From the NCBI GenBank assembly GCA_045591925.1, contig JAZNTW010000095.1, positions 1 to 64,000 of the forward strand: a stretch of DNA of 64,000 nt, given 5' to 3'. The position numbers and the translations under genes were made by a program. Shown in pieces: positions 33,504 through 42,170 of this stretch (within the stretch, counting starts at the first letter, position 1; the number at the start of each line of letters is the position of its first letter). The notes under the pieces were generated by a model. The model was not told where the DNA came from. It did not search any database and saw only the letters and a list, made by a program, of their open reading frames with translations. This DNA comes from Firm-04 sp045591925. Lineage in GTDB: Bacteria; Bacillota; Clostridia; Oscillospirales; Ruminococcaceae.

Positions 33504-34999
33504 ATGCACTCGATATCATGCAGGCACTGCGCGATGTGCCGGAGGACCTGATCGACGAATGCTTTGTTGATACAGCGAAAAGAATCACACACAAGCAATC
33601 CGCAGCAAATCCGACTATTTCCCAATCATCCGTATCATACAACGTATCCACGAATCGGCATAAAAAAACTGTACGTCCATACGCGTTTTCAAAAATCGTT
33701 GCGGCTGCCTGTCTGCTGTTTGCTGCCGGATTCGGCGGCGTGATACTGCACGAGAGCCGCAAGAATCAGCCTGTGCTGATGCCGAATACGCAGAACACAG
33801 AGATGCAGGAAGAACAGCTCTATCCCCTACCCAAGCCAGATTATGTCCCACTGGAACTTCACGAGCCGCCGCGCCTCGGCACACATGAGCAGGCAGAAGA
33901 AGTCAGAAAAGCCGCACAGCAACGCTTTATTGAAAACGGCAGCAAGCGCTCTATCATCGACAAGCGTGCCTATATTGACAAGTATTTTTCGGCAGATTCC
34001 GAGGCAGACTATAACGACATCGAAGCGAAAAGCTATCTCTACCACATGATGCTCAACAGCATTGACTATTACCGTACCGCAGAGGGCACCATGAATTGTG
34101 CGATCCCGGACGGCGTAACCGAAGTGGTGTTTCAGGTGGATCTGGGCAATCATACCGCATATGAACGGCAGTCGCTGCCCGAACAGCCAACCATTGAAAT
34201 GTTTATCGCCGATAATATGCAATACATAGCAACGCCACAAGACAAAACATATCGTTCGCAAAGAAAACCAATGCGAATGCAGGATTTGATCGTCAGCGAC
34301 AATGACCGCGCATGGGTAGATGAAAACGGCGAAACCTTCGGCATTAACAGACCGGTTTCATTGTTCCCCGGCATCTGCAGCAGCAGCCTGTTTCCGCAGA
34401 CTTACGCAATGGCGATGCTCAGGGATTTTGACAAATGGCAGGTCACAGGCACGGAAATCCGGCTTGACAGAAACTGCGCTGTCCTTGAGGGGAGCTTTCA
34501 GGAGGTCAGCTGTAGGCTCTCTATTGATGTGGAAACCGGCATTCTGCTGAACAACGAGATGTCTGGTGAGGACGGAAAACACTACAGCAATTTCGAGCTG
34601 ACCTCGCTGACGGTCGATGCAGAGATCGACGTCAACCGATTTGATCCCGAGGGATACACCTGCATGGACTCAGACGAAGTTTATCTTGATCCGGAACACA
34701 CCGTCAAGGCGCCGCATATCTATGTAGATTACGAAATCAATGAAAGCGGTCAGACCTACGGGTCAACGCCGGACAGCGTCTATCTTGAGGACTATCCGGA
34801 TCTGATCGCAGTCATCGGTGATAACGGCAGGCAGGGTTATATTTACAAAGAAGATTTTATCGGTAATCCACCTGATTCGCCGGAAGAAGCAGAAAAAATC
34901 GCGGAAGCGCAGCACAACGGCACCTATGAACCGCGAACTGTCAACGTCTATGCATCTGACGGCAAGACCGTCATTGACACATTCACAGAGAAACCATAA
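33500..34999 (+). CDS. Putative anti-sigma protein with large outside domain
   Basis: 499 residues. A cytoplasmic N-terminus of about 60 residues (RITHKQSAANPTI) is followed by one membrane helix (62-84) and about 410 residues outside, with a recurring pattern of charged beta-strand sequence. No zinc-binding anti-sigma motif (HxxxCxxC) is visible. The gene is coupled to the ECF sigma gene, so a regulator that senses an external signal is inferred. The extracellular part matches no family I recognise. Terminator follows. Confidence 0.7.
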   Translation: MNALDIMQALRDVPEDLIDECFVDTAKRITHKQSAANPTISQSSVSYNVSTNRHKKTVRPYAFSKIVAAACLLFAAGFGGVILHESRKNQPVLMPNTQNTEMQEEQLYPLPKPDYVPLELHEPPRLGTHEQAEEVRKAAQQRFIENGSKRSIIDKRAYIDKYFSADSEADYNDIEAKSYLYHMMLNSIDYYRTAEGTMNCAIPDGVTEVVFQVDLGNHTAYERQSLPEQPTIEMFIADNMQYIATPQDKTYRSQRKPMRMQDLIVSDNDRAWVDENGETFGINRPVSLFPGICSSSLFPQTYAMAMLRDFDKWQVTGTEIRLDRNCAVLEGSFQEVSCRLSIDVETGILLNNEMSGEDGKHYSNFELTSLTVDAEIDVNRFDPEGYTCMDSDEVYLDPEHTVKAPHIYVDYEINESGQTYGSTPDSVYLEDYPDLIAVIGDNGRQGYIYKEDFIGNPPDSPEEAEKIAEAQHNGTYEPRTVNVYASDGKTVIDTFTEKP

Positions 35000-35005
35000 A
35001 AAAAT

Positions 35006-35041
35006 CAGCGCACGATCAAAACGGTCGTGCGCTGTATTTTT
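35006..35041. terminator. Terminator after the anti-sigma gene
   Basis: 10-bp stem CAGCGCACGA/TCGTGCGCTG with a 9-base loop then TATTTTTTT; also lies just beyond the convergent cyclophilin stop. Confidence 0.85.
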
Positions 35042-35044
35042 TTA

Positions 35045-35527
35045 TCAGTCGGGAATGATCTCAACCTTTTTCATGATCTGCGGCTGAAGCGGATGATCCA
35101 TCGGATTTGTCATGACCGCTGCGATTTCGTCCACAACGTCCAGACCCTCGACGATCTCACCGAATGCTGCATAATTTCCATCCAGATACGGTGCGTCAGC
35201 GTGCATGATGAAGAACTGCGAGCCTGCGCTGTCCGGATGTGATGCACGTGCCATCGAGAGCACACCGCGTGTATGCTTCAGCGGATTGTTGACGCCGTTT
35301 GCAAGGAACTCACCCTTGATATGCCAGCCGGGGCCGCCCATACCGGTGCCGTCCGGACAACCGCCCTGAATCATAAAGCCGGAAATGACTCTATGGAAGC
35401 ACAGACCGTCATAAAAGCCCTGCTTCACCAGCTTTTCAAAGTTTTCGCAGGAGATCGGCGCGCAATCGGTACGCAGCTTGAACTTCATCTGCTTTCCATT
35501 TTCCATCGTAATTACTACCATTTTCAC
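35045..35527 (-). CDS. Cyclophilin-type peptidyl-prolyl isomerase
   Basis: 160 residues from a GTG at 35527, or 158 from an in-frame ATG at 35521; the GAAAGGA site is 5 and 11 bases away, respectively. Active-site motif FHRVISGFMIQGG, with the SMARASHPDSAGSQFFI core. It speeds cis-trans proline isomerisation. No signal peptide, so cytoplasmic. It follows the AAA ATPase gene by 30 bp. Confidence 0.93.
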   Translation of the reverse strand: MKMVVITMENGKQMKFKLRTDCAPISCENFEKLVKQGFYDGLCFHRVISGFMIQGGCPDGTGMGGPGWHIKGEFLANGVNNPLKHTRGVLSMARASHPDSAGSQFFIMHADAPYLDGNYAAFGEIVEGLDVVDEIAAVMTNPMDHPLQPQIMKKVEIIPD

Positions 35528-35557
35528 TCATATCCTTTCATATACAGAGTAGCTCTG

Positions 35558-37111
35558 TTAATTCAGCTCAATTCCTGTCACATCTTCAATGGTCAAGGTT
35601 GTCAGCTGGCCATTGGTCGGGTGTTCAATCGCTGCCAGACGATTCGCCTGATTGGTAATCGCACGCTCATAGTAATTGCGAATATCACGTGCGTTTGCAA
35701 ATGTTTTGAGATTCAGACCACAGCGCTCAATGAAGAATTGCAGCACCGCGTCCTCTGCCTCTTTTGTGATGGTCATACCGGATTTTGTGCAGATGCTCTT
35801 GAAAATATCAAGCAGCTCATCCGGCATATAATCTTCAAATGTAATAATCTTATTAAAGCGCGAACGCAAGCCGGGATTGCTGTCGAGGAACTCCTCCATC
35901 AGATCGGAGTAGCCTGCAACAATCACGATAAAGTCATCGCGGTTATCCTCCATGGCTTTCAGCAGCGTATTGACTGCCTCCTGACCAAAATCGCCTTTTC
36001 CGGTATTGGCGGTCAGCGCATACGCCTCGTCAATAAAGAGAACGCCGCCCATTGCGGAATCAATAACCTCTTTGGTTTTGATTGCGGTCTGTCCGACATA
36101 ACCGGAAACCAGACCGGAACGGTCTACTTCTACAAGCTGACCCTTTGACAATACGCCTAGCGACTGATAAATTCCGGCAAGAATACGCGCAACAGTTGTT
36201 TTACCGGTACCCGGATTTCCCAGAAACGCCATATGCAGCGACATCGCAGACTGCGGCATACCTCTGTCCTCGCGCATTTTCCGCACGCGAATCAGGTTAA
36301 TCAGGCTATTCAAATCCTGTTTCACTGCCTGCAAGCCGGTCAATTCTTCGAGCTTTGCAAGCTGTTCCTCCAGCGTCAGCGGCTTTTCATCCTTATTAGA
36401 CTGCTGATTCTGCTGATTCTGCTGCTGGAACGGATTGTTTGCCGAAACATTATTCTGCGGCGCATTCTGATTCATGCCGTTCGGATAATTGCTGCCGCCA
36501 ATCGGAGAAAGATTCGTTGGCGGTACCTGCGGCGCACCCCATGGGGAATTGCCGCTGCCGGGAACATACGGCGGACGCTTGGCAAGCTCCTCGCGGCGTT
36601 TCTGCTCGCGAATCATGTTCTCCCAATTTGTGATGTATTCCATGCGGAAATTCCGCAGTGCAAGCACAAGCGCACCCAGATCGCGCATAATAAACGGATC
36701 GGTTCTGCCGTTATCCACGGTCATAAAATCAAGGCCTGCTTGATTGATAAATTCGATAAAGGTCAGGCTCATCGGGCCAAACGGCGATGTTTCCAAATCC
36801 ATTTTCAAGAACGGCATCATCATCGTAATCATGCTGTCCTTGAGGCTGTATTTTGTAATCTTGCTGCTGACATTGAAGCGATCAATCTGATCTGCCGACA
36901 TCGAATAGCCGAGCGCATCATTCAGATATGCGATCTCTGCCATTGAAATATTACCGTTGCTACTGCTCAGGTAAACATAGAATTTCAGCAGCGTAAAGCG
37001 CAGATAATCCTGCATGGATTTTCCCTGTACGCCGACATGATAACCTTTTTCATCACATTTTGCGCAGTTGTCATAAACCTGTGAAAGCTGCTTTGCAACT
37101 CCGTCCTGCAT
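35558..37111 (-). CDS. CbbX/SpoVK-type AAA ATPase with TerB-like N-terminus
   Basis: 517 residues. Residues about 35-165 look like a TerB-type helical domain (FYVYLSSSNGNISMAEIAYL); then a Pro/Gln/Asn-rich linker (170-245, with QQQNQQNQQSN) and a C-terminal AAA+ module with Walker A GNPGTGKT (298-305), Walker B LFIDEAYAL and sensor/arginine-finger region LRSRFN. CbbX-like modules remodel partner proteins; no Rubisco is expected here. The start at 37111 is nine bases after GGAGG. Role unknown; EccA of type VII secretion shares the AAA class but not this N-terminus. Confidence 0.8.
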   Translation of the reverse strand: MQDGVAKQLSQVYDNCAKCDEKGYHVGVQGKSMQDYLRFTLLKFYVYLSSSNGNISMAEIAYLNDALGYSMSADQIDRFNVSSKITKYSLKDSMITMMMPFLKMDLETSPFGPMSLTFIEFINQAGLDFMTVDNGRTDPFIMRDLGALVLALRNFRMEYITNWENMIREQKRREELAKRPPYVPGSGNSPWGAPQVPPTNLSPIGGSNYPNGMNQNAPQNNVSANNPFQQQNQQNQQSNKDEKPLTLEEQLAKLEELTGLQAVKQDLNSLINLIRVRKMREDRGMPQSAMSLHMAFLGNPGTGKTTVARILAGIYQSLGVLSKGQLVEVDRSGLVSGYVGQTAIKTKEVIDSAMGGVLFIDEAYALTANTGKGDFGQEAVNTLLKAMEDNRDDFIVIVAGYSDLMEEFLDSNPGLRSRFNKIITFEDYMPDELLDIFKSICTKSGMTITKEAEDAVLQFFIERCGLNLKTFANARDIRNYYERAITNQANRLAAIEHPTNGQLTTLTIEDVTGIELN

Positions 37112-37222
37112 GACATGAATCCTCCCTGATTCGTTCATATATTCTTTGCGTCTTACAACCTTTTTGCTTTGCTGTCATGAAGATGAATCAGAACGCCTGT
37201 CTGATCTCTTACGCGGCGAATC

Positions 37223-38443
37223 TCACGCCAAGGTAACCTTATGGAATACCTTTTTGCCTTTTTTGATGATCAGCTCGTCTGCAAGGGTATACTGTGTTTT
37301 CGGGTCAGTTACCTTTTCATCATTGACCGTGATACCGCCCTGCTGCACAAGTCTGCGCGCCTCGGAAATCGACGGGCAGAGCTTTGACTTTACAAGAATC
37401 GTCAGCAGACCAATCTGACCATCCGTAAGATCATCGGCAGTCAAGGTCGTAGTCGGCATATCCGCAGAGACACCGCCGCCGGCAAAGATTGCGCGTGCAG
37501 CCTCACGCTGCTTTGCAGCTTCCTCTTCGCCGTGTACGAGTGCAGTCAGCTCATAGGCAAGCGTTTCTTTTGCCTGGTTGTAGGCTGCGCCGCTGTCAAG
37601 ATGCTGTTCCATCTCCTCGATCTGTTCAATCGGCAGGAAGGTCAGCATTTTCAGACATTTGATCACATCCGCGTCACTGACATTTCTCCAATACTGGAAG
37701 AAATCGTAGGGAGAGGTTTTTTCCGCGTCAAGCCAGACTGCGCCCTTTTCGGTCTTACCCATCTTCTTGCCCTCGGAATTGAGCAGCAGCGTAATAGTCA
37801 TGGCATAAGCGTCCTTGCCGAGCTTTTTACGAATCAGCTCCGTACCGCCGAGCATATTTGCCCACTGGTCATCGCCGCCAAACTGCATATTGCAGCCGTA
37901 ATCCTGATAGAGCTTATAGAAATCGTAGCTCTGCATGATCATATAGTTGAATTCGAGGAAGGTCAGACCGCGTTCCCAGCGCTGCTTGTAGCACTCAAAG
38001 GAAAGCATCTTGTTGACAGAGAAGCACGCGCCAACCTCACGCAGAACATCGACATAATTGAGCTTCAGCAGCCAGTCGCCGTTATTGACCATCATTGCCT
38101 TGCCCTCGGAGAAGTCGATAAAGCGACTCATCTGCTTTTTGAAGCACTCGCAGTTATGAACAATATCTTCCGGGGTGAGCATTTTACGCATATCGGATTT
38201 ACCGGACGGGTCACCGATCATACCGGTGCCGCCGCCGACCAGTGCGATCGGCTTATTGCCTGCCATCTGCATTCTCTTCATCAGGCACAGTGCCATAAAG
38301 TGACCGACATGAAGCGAATCGGCAGTCGGATCAAAACCGATGTAGAATGTAGCTTTTCCGTTGTTGATGAGATCCGCGATCTCCTTTTCATCGGTGGTTT
38401 GCGCAATGAGTCCTCTGCGCTGAAGTTCCTCGTACAGGGTCAT
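37223..38443 (-). CDS. tyrS: Tyrosyl-tRNA synthetase
   Basis: 406 residues. Class I synthetase with the HIGH-like HVGH, a KMGKT form of KMSKS, and a C-terminal S4 RNA-binding domain (SISEARRLVQQGGITVN). Start follows AAAGGAG. No T-box leader was seen upstream; the gene is 80 bp after hisF and may be read with the histidine genes. Confidence 0.96.
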   Translation of the reverse strand: MTLYEELQRRGLIAQTTDEKEIADLINNGKATFYIGFDPTADSLHVGHFMALCLMKRMQMAGNKPIALVGGGTGMIGDPSGKSDMRKMLTPEDIVHNCECFKKQMSRFIDFSEGKAMMVNNGDWLLKLNYVDVLREVGACFSVNKMLSFECYKQRWERGLTFLEFNYMIMQSYDFYKLYQDYGCNMQFGGDDQWANMLGGTELIRKKLGKDAYAMTITLLLNSEGKKMGKTEKGAVWLDAEKTSPYDFFQYWRNVSDADVIKCLKMLTFLPIEQIEEMEQHLDSGAAYNQAKETLAYELTALVHGEEEAAKQREAARAIFAGGGVSADMPTTTLTADDLTDGQIGLLTILVKSKLCPSISEARRLVQQGGITVNDEKVTDPKTQYTLADELIIKKGKKVFHKVTLA

Positions 38444-38523
38444 GTTTACTACTCCTTTAATGTAATCAATCTTTCATCATCCGCAATGCGGAGAAATGTT
38501 CAAAATGAAGCATCTGAAAAATA

Positions 38524-39279
38524 TTATCGAATCAAAATGCCTTTGCTCCGACAGTCATCCTTGACCTGCGGGATGGTCAGTTCACCAAAATGGAACAATG
38601 ACGCTGCAAGTGCCGCAGTTGCGTCTGTCTGCTCGAATACGGTCGCAAAATCGCTGAGCTTTCCGGCACCGCCCGATGCAATCACCGGAATCCGAACGCG
38701 CGCGCACACATCCTTGAGCATTTCCAGGTCAAAGCCGCCGCGCACTCCATCCGTATCAATCGAATTGAGGCAGATTTCACCGGCACCACGCCGTTCAACC
38801 TCTTGCACCCATTCAAGCAAATCGACCTGCATATCAATTCTGCCGCCGTTCGCATAGACAGAATAGCCGCCCTTGCCGTTTCGCTTCGCGTCAATTCCGA
38901 CCACGATACACTGTGAACCAAAAATCTCTGCGCCCTCTGAAATCAGCTTGGGATTTTTTACCGCCGAGGAATTGATGCTGATTTTATCCGCACCGGCACG
39001 AAGTGTCTCGCGCATATCCTCAACCGTTGAAATACCACCGCCGACCGTCAGCGGAACGAATACCTGCTTTGCCGTTTCACGAACGACATCAAGAAACGTG
39101 CCTCTACCCTCATGTGAGGCAACAATATCATAAAAAACAATCTCATCCGCGCCCTGACGGTTGTATTCTGCTGCACAAGCAACCGGATCACCGACATCCT
39201 TGACGCCTTCAAAATTGACACCCTTGACAACCTTTCCGTGTCTGACATCCAGACAGGGAATGATTCTTTTTGCAAGCAT
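38524..39279 (-). CDS. hisF: Imidazole glycerol phosphate synthase, cyclase subunit
   Basis: 251 residues. (beta-alpha)8 barrel closing IGP with ammonia from HisH. ACLDVRHGKVVKGVNF at the start and Asp residues at strands 1 (CLDV) and 5 are kept. Last histidine gene of this operon; 11 bp after hisA-GNAT. Confidence 0.96.
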   Translation of the reverse strand: MLAKRIIPCLDVRHGKVVKGVNFEGVKDVGDPVACAAEYNRQGADEIVFYDIVASHEGRGTFLDVVRETAKQVFVPLTVGGGISTVEDMRETLRAGADKISINSSAVKNPKLISEGAEIFGSQCIVVGIDAKRNGKGGYSVYANGGRIDMQVDLLEWVQEVERRGAGEICLNSIDTDGVRGGFDLEMLKDVCARVRIPVIASGGAGKLSDFATVFEQTDATAALAASLFHFGELTIPQVKDDCRSKGILIR

Positions 39280-39290
39280 ATTGCTCTCCT

Positions 39291-40460
39291 TTAACTGTAT
39301 TCCGGATCAAAACGAATCATCTCAGCAAGCGCTATGTTCCGGTAATTCAGGTCGGTGCGGAGCGAAAAGCCCTGCGCCTCCCAGAACGCATTGCCAAGAT
39401 TATTTTCCTTGAATGCGACCAGCGCAACCTTGTTGATTTGCTCTGCTTTCAGCGCATCCAGGGCACGGTTCAGCAGCTTTGTGCCAATGCCGCACCGCCG
39501 GAAATCCGGCCGCACGGAAATATGCTGAATATAGCCTCGGCGGCCGTCGTGACCACAGAGAATTGCGCCTGCCAGCACGCCTTTTTTCATCGCAATAAAT
39601 GATGTATGCGGATTGCGCTCCAAGTAACGTGCAATCCCCTCAACGGAATCATCCAGATTATTCAGCCCGTTTCCGCAGTCTGTCCAGAGCGCATACAGCG
39701 CATCATAATCCGTCATCCGCATCGGACGAATCTCAAGCGACTCCGCAGTTTTGATTGCCTCAGCAAGGTCAAGCGTGCCCTGATAGAGCGACTTACCTGC
39801 GATTGTGCCGTAAAGCCCAAGGTCACGGCAGGCAACGATATCTTCTATGGTATGTACGCCGCCGGATGCAACAATATTGCACTCGTTAAATGTTGCGTCA
39901 CGCAGCTTCCGGAGCTGTTCCACATTCACGCCAGAAAGCGTGCCATCCTTGGAAATATCGGTAAAAATAAACGTCCGGACGCCAACCGCAATCATTGCCT
40001 TTGCAAGGTCAATATAATGCACTTCACTGGTTTCAAGCCAGCCCTCTGTCGCAACCATTTCAGCTTTCGCGTCAATCCCGACCACGATTTTTTCCGCGCC
40101 GAATTTTGCAATCGCATCTGCAACAAGCTGTGGATTTTTCAGCGCAACCGAGCCGAGAATCACACGTTCGATACCAAGGTTCAGATACGCTTCAATCGTA
40201 TCCAGTGTGCGGATGCCGCCGCCGACCTCAACCTTTAGATTCGTGTTTTCCGCAATATTTTTATATATTTCGGTATTGACGGGATACCCGACCTTTGCGC
40301 CGTCCAGATCCACCATGTGAATCCATTCGGCACCGGCTGCTTCAAATTTTTTCGCAGTTTCAAGCGGATCCTCTGCAACCTTTGAAGCGGTCGCATAGTC
40401 TCCTTTTACCAATCGAACACACTGTCCCTCGATAATATCAATCGCAGGAAATATAATCAT
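39291..40460 (-). CDS. hisA: HisA isomerase fused to a GNAT acetyltransferase
   Basis: 389 residues, against about 240 for ordinary HisA. Residues 1 to about 245 are ProFAR isomerase with catalytic Asp8 (AIDIIEGQCVRL) and FIFTDISKDGTL. Residues about 246-389 are a full GNAT domain: IRPMRMTDYDALYALW, IQHISVRPDFRRCGIGTKLL (the acetyl-CoA site RxxGxG) and NLGNAFWEAQGF. No stop or ribosome site separates them. HisA converts ProFAR to PRFAR. The GNAT substrate is unknown. The gene overlaps hisH by four bases. Confidence 0.93.
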   Translation of the reverse strand: MIIFPAIDIIEGQCVRLVKGDYATASKVAEDPLETAKKFEAAGAEWIHMVDLDGAKVGYPVNTEIYKNIAENTNLKVEVGGGIRTLDTIEAYLNLGIERVILGSVALKNPQLVADAIAKFGAEKIVVGIDAKAEMVATEGWLETSEVHYIDLAKAMIAVGVRTFIFTDISKDGTLSGVNVEQLRKLRDATFNECNIVASGGVHTIEDIVACRDLGLYGTIAGKSLYQGTLDLAEAIKTAESLEIRPMRMTDYDALYALWTDCGNGLNNLDDSVEGIARYLERNPHTSFIAMKKGVLAGAILCGHDGRRGYIQHISVRPDFRRCGIGTKLLNRALDALKAEQINKVALVAFKENNLGNAFWEAQGFSLRTDLNYRNIALAEMIRFDPEYS

Positions 40461-41062
40461 CTTGCCAACTCCTCAAAATTCCGAAGCATTTGCAGTCCCT
40501 TTTCACCCGATTTTTCCGGATGGAACTGCGCACCGAATACAAATTTTCCGTCTGTTACAAGTGCAGGCACCTTGCCGTCATAATCACAGTATGCAATTAT
40601 ATTGCGTTCCTCGCAAAACGCCTGATACGAATGCACAAAATACGTAAATATGGGCTTTTCGATATTCTTCAGAAGCTCTGATTCCTGTGTCAGCACAAGC
40701 TCGTTCCAGCCCATATGCGGAATGATCACGCGCTGAGACGGGATGCGATGCACCTCACCGGAAATCAGCCCCAAGCCCTCACAATTTCCGTTCTCATCGG
40801 AGCGGTCAAAGAGCATCTGCATACCAAGACAGATGCCGAGCAGCGGTTTTTTCGCCGCATTTTCCCTGATCGTACCGATCAAACCGGTCTGCCGAAGCGA
40901 TTCCATTGCCGCCGGAAATGCACCAACACCCGGCAAAATCACCGCTTCCGCGCGATTGATCACATCAGCGTCTTTTGTAACTTCATGCGCAATATTCAAA
41001 TATTTCAGCGCATTGCAAACAGAAAACAAATTGCCTGCGCCATAATCTATCACAGCAATCAT
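40457..41062 (-). CDS. hisH: Imidazole glycerol phosphate synthase, glutaminase subunit
   Basis: 201 residues. Class I glutamine amidotransferase giving ammonia to HisF. Nucleophile Cys in LGICLGMQ, His and Glu in QFHPEKSG. Overlaps hisB and hisA-GNAT by four bases each (ATGA), so tightly coupled. Confidence 0.96.
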   Translation of the reverse strand: MIAVIDYGAGNLFSVCNALKYLNIAHEVTKDADVINRAEAVILPGVGAFPAAMESLRQTGLIGTIRENAAKKPLLGICLGMQMLFDRSDENGNCEGLGLISGEVHRIPSQRVIIPHMGWNELVLTQESELLKNIEKPIFTYFVHSYQAFCEERNIIAYCDYDGKVPALVTDGKFVFGAQFHPEKSGEKGLQMLRNFEELAR

Positions 41063-41643
41063 GCAAGAACCCCCTTTGTAGACAACACTGTGCCATCCTC
41101 GTTGAATCGAACCGCAGCTTTCAGCGCGTGCGCAAACGCCTTGAATAACGCCTCACATTTATGGTGATCGTTGCTGCCATAGCACATATCCAGATGCAGC
41201 GTAATGCCGCCATTGACCGCCAATGCACGGAAAAATTCCTCCGTCAGGCAAGCGTCATACTGCCCGATCATCTGATTTGTAAATTCGCCCCGAAATACGA
41301 CATATGGACGGTTTGAGAGGTCGAGCGCGCAGAACGAAAGCGCCTCGTCCATCGGAATATACGCGCTGCCGTAGCGTGCAATGCCGGCTTTGTCACCGAG
41401 CGCCTGATTCAGCGCCTGACCAAGCACAATGCCGGTATCCTCAACGGTATGATGTCCGTCCACATACACATCGCCATTCACCTGAATATCCATGCTGATG
41501 CCGCTGTGCCGTGAAAGCGCGGTCAGCATATGGTCAAAGAAGCCGATTCCGGTTGAGATATTGCTCTCGCCCTTGCCATCGAGCTTCACGCTGACTGTAA
41601 TCTGCGTTTCTTTGGTATTCCGAGTAACTGTAGCCTCTCGCAT
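41059..41643 (-). CDS. hisB: Imidazoleglycerol-phosphate dehydratase
   Basis: 194 residues, the single-function form without a phosphatase domain. Metal-binding motifs DGHHTVEDTGI and DHHKCEALFKAFA are present. First gene of a partial operon; hisG, hisD, hisC and hisIE are not in the window. Ribosome site GGAGG, six bases before the ATG. Confidence 0.96.
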   Translation of the reverse strand: MREATVTRNTKETQITVSVKLDGKGESNISTGIGFFDHMLTALSRHSGISMDIQVNGDVYVDGHHTVEDTGIVLGQALNQALGDKAGIARYGSAYIPMDEALSFCALDLSNRPYVVFRGEFTNQMIGQYDACLTEEFFRALAVNGGITLHLDMCYGSNDHHKCEALFKAFAHALKAAVRFNEDGTVLSTKGVLA

Positions 41644-41711
41644 ATTCCGCCTCCGAGTTCATAGATCATCGAGATGAAGGATTCTTCTCACACGATGCTG
41701 TTTCTTTCTAA

Positions 41712-41741
41712 ATTATAGTTTCATTCCGGTCTGATTCACAA
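41712..41741 (-). promoter_or_regulatory. Promoter of the his operon
   Basis: Minus-strand TTGTGA (41741-41736), 18-base spacer, TATAAT (41717-41712). The 65-base leader shows neither a T-box nor a run of His codons. Confidence 0.5.
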
Positions 41742-41820
41742 AATCTGTTCAATCTTGCTCGAATCTATAACCACAGTCTGTCATCCTTGATTTTCAGGAT
41801 AGCAACCCCTCTGCATCTTC

Positions 41821-42159
41821 TTATGTTATCACAAAGAATTCGAGGATAAAATCATAGAGCATATGGATGAACACGACAAGCATCAGATTTTTATGCTTCA
41901 AAAAGCAGATACTTGCCGCGACGCTGAACAGGATGATCGACAGAAAGCCCAATCCTGTAAATGCGCTGATGAACATTCCGCTATGAATCCAGATCGGAAA
42001 ATGGATGCACAGGAACATGATGCCGTTGAGCAGAATCAGCAACAGTGCCGGAACCGCCCATACAGCGAGCTTGAAGCTGGATGACAGAATCTCATACAGC
42101 AGAGAACCGTGCATGAAGATGAGCGCCGGAACCCGGTTTGACTTCCGGCGCGTCATCAT
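41821..42159 (-). pseudogene. Degenerate C-terminal piece of a CPBP-type membrane protease
   Basis: 112 codons, three or four hydrophobic segments. FMHGSLLYEI and FLCIHFPIWIH resemble the second and third motifs of CPBP (Abi) intramembrane proteases, and FIHMLYDF the last one; but the essential EE pair of motif 1 is missing and the N-terminal helices are absent. No ribosome site precedes the ATG, which lies 12 bp after the xylB stop, and an inverted repeat runs through its start. Probably a remnant. Confidence 0.45.
42123..42151 (-). terminator. Hairpin after xylB
   Basis: Perfect 9-bp stem GCGCCGGAA/TTCCGGCGC, 11-base loop, 20 bp after the xylB stop. No T-run follows, so termination is doubtful. 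Confidence 0.4.
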
Positions 42160-42170
42160 AGTTTGATCAC

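Noticed and set aside
37532..38857. Plus-strand ORF (441 codons) opposite tyrS and hisF
   Set aside because: Shadow of two conserved genes; His/Leu-rich nonsense translation.
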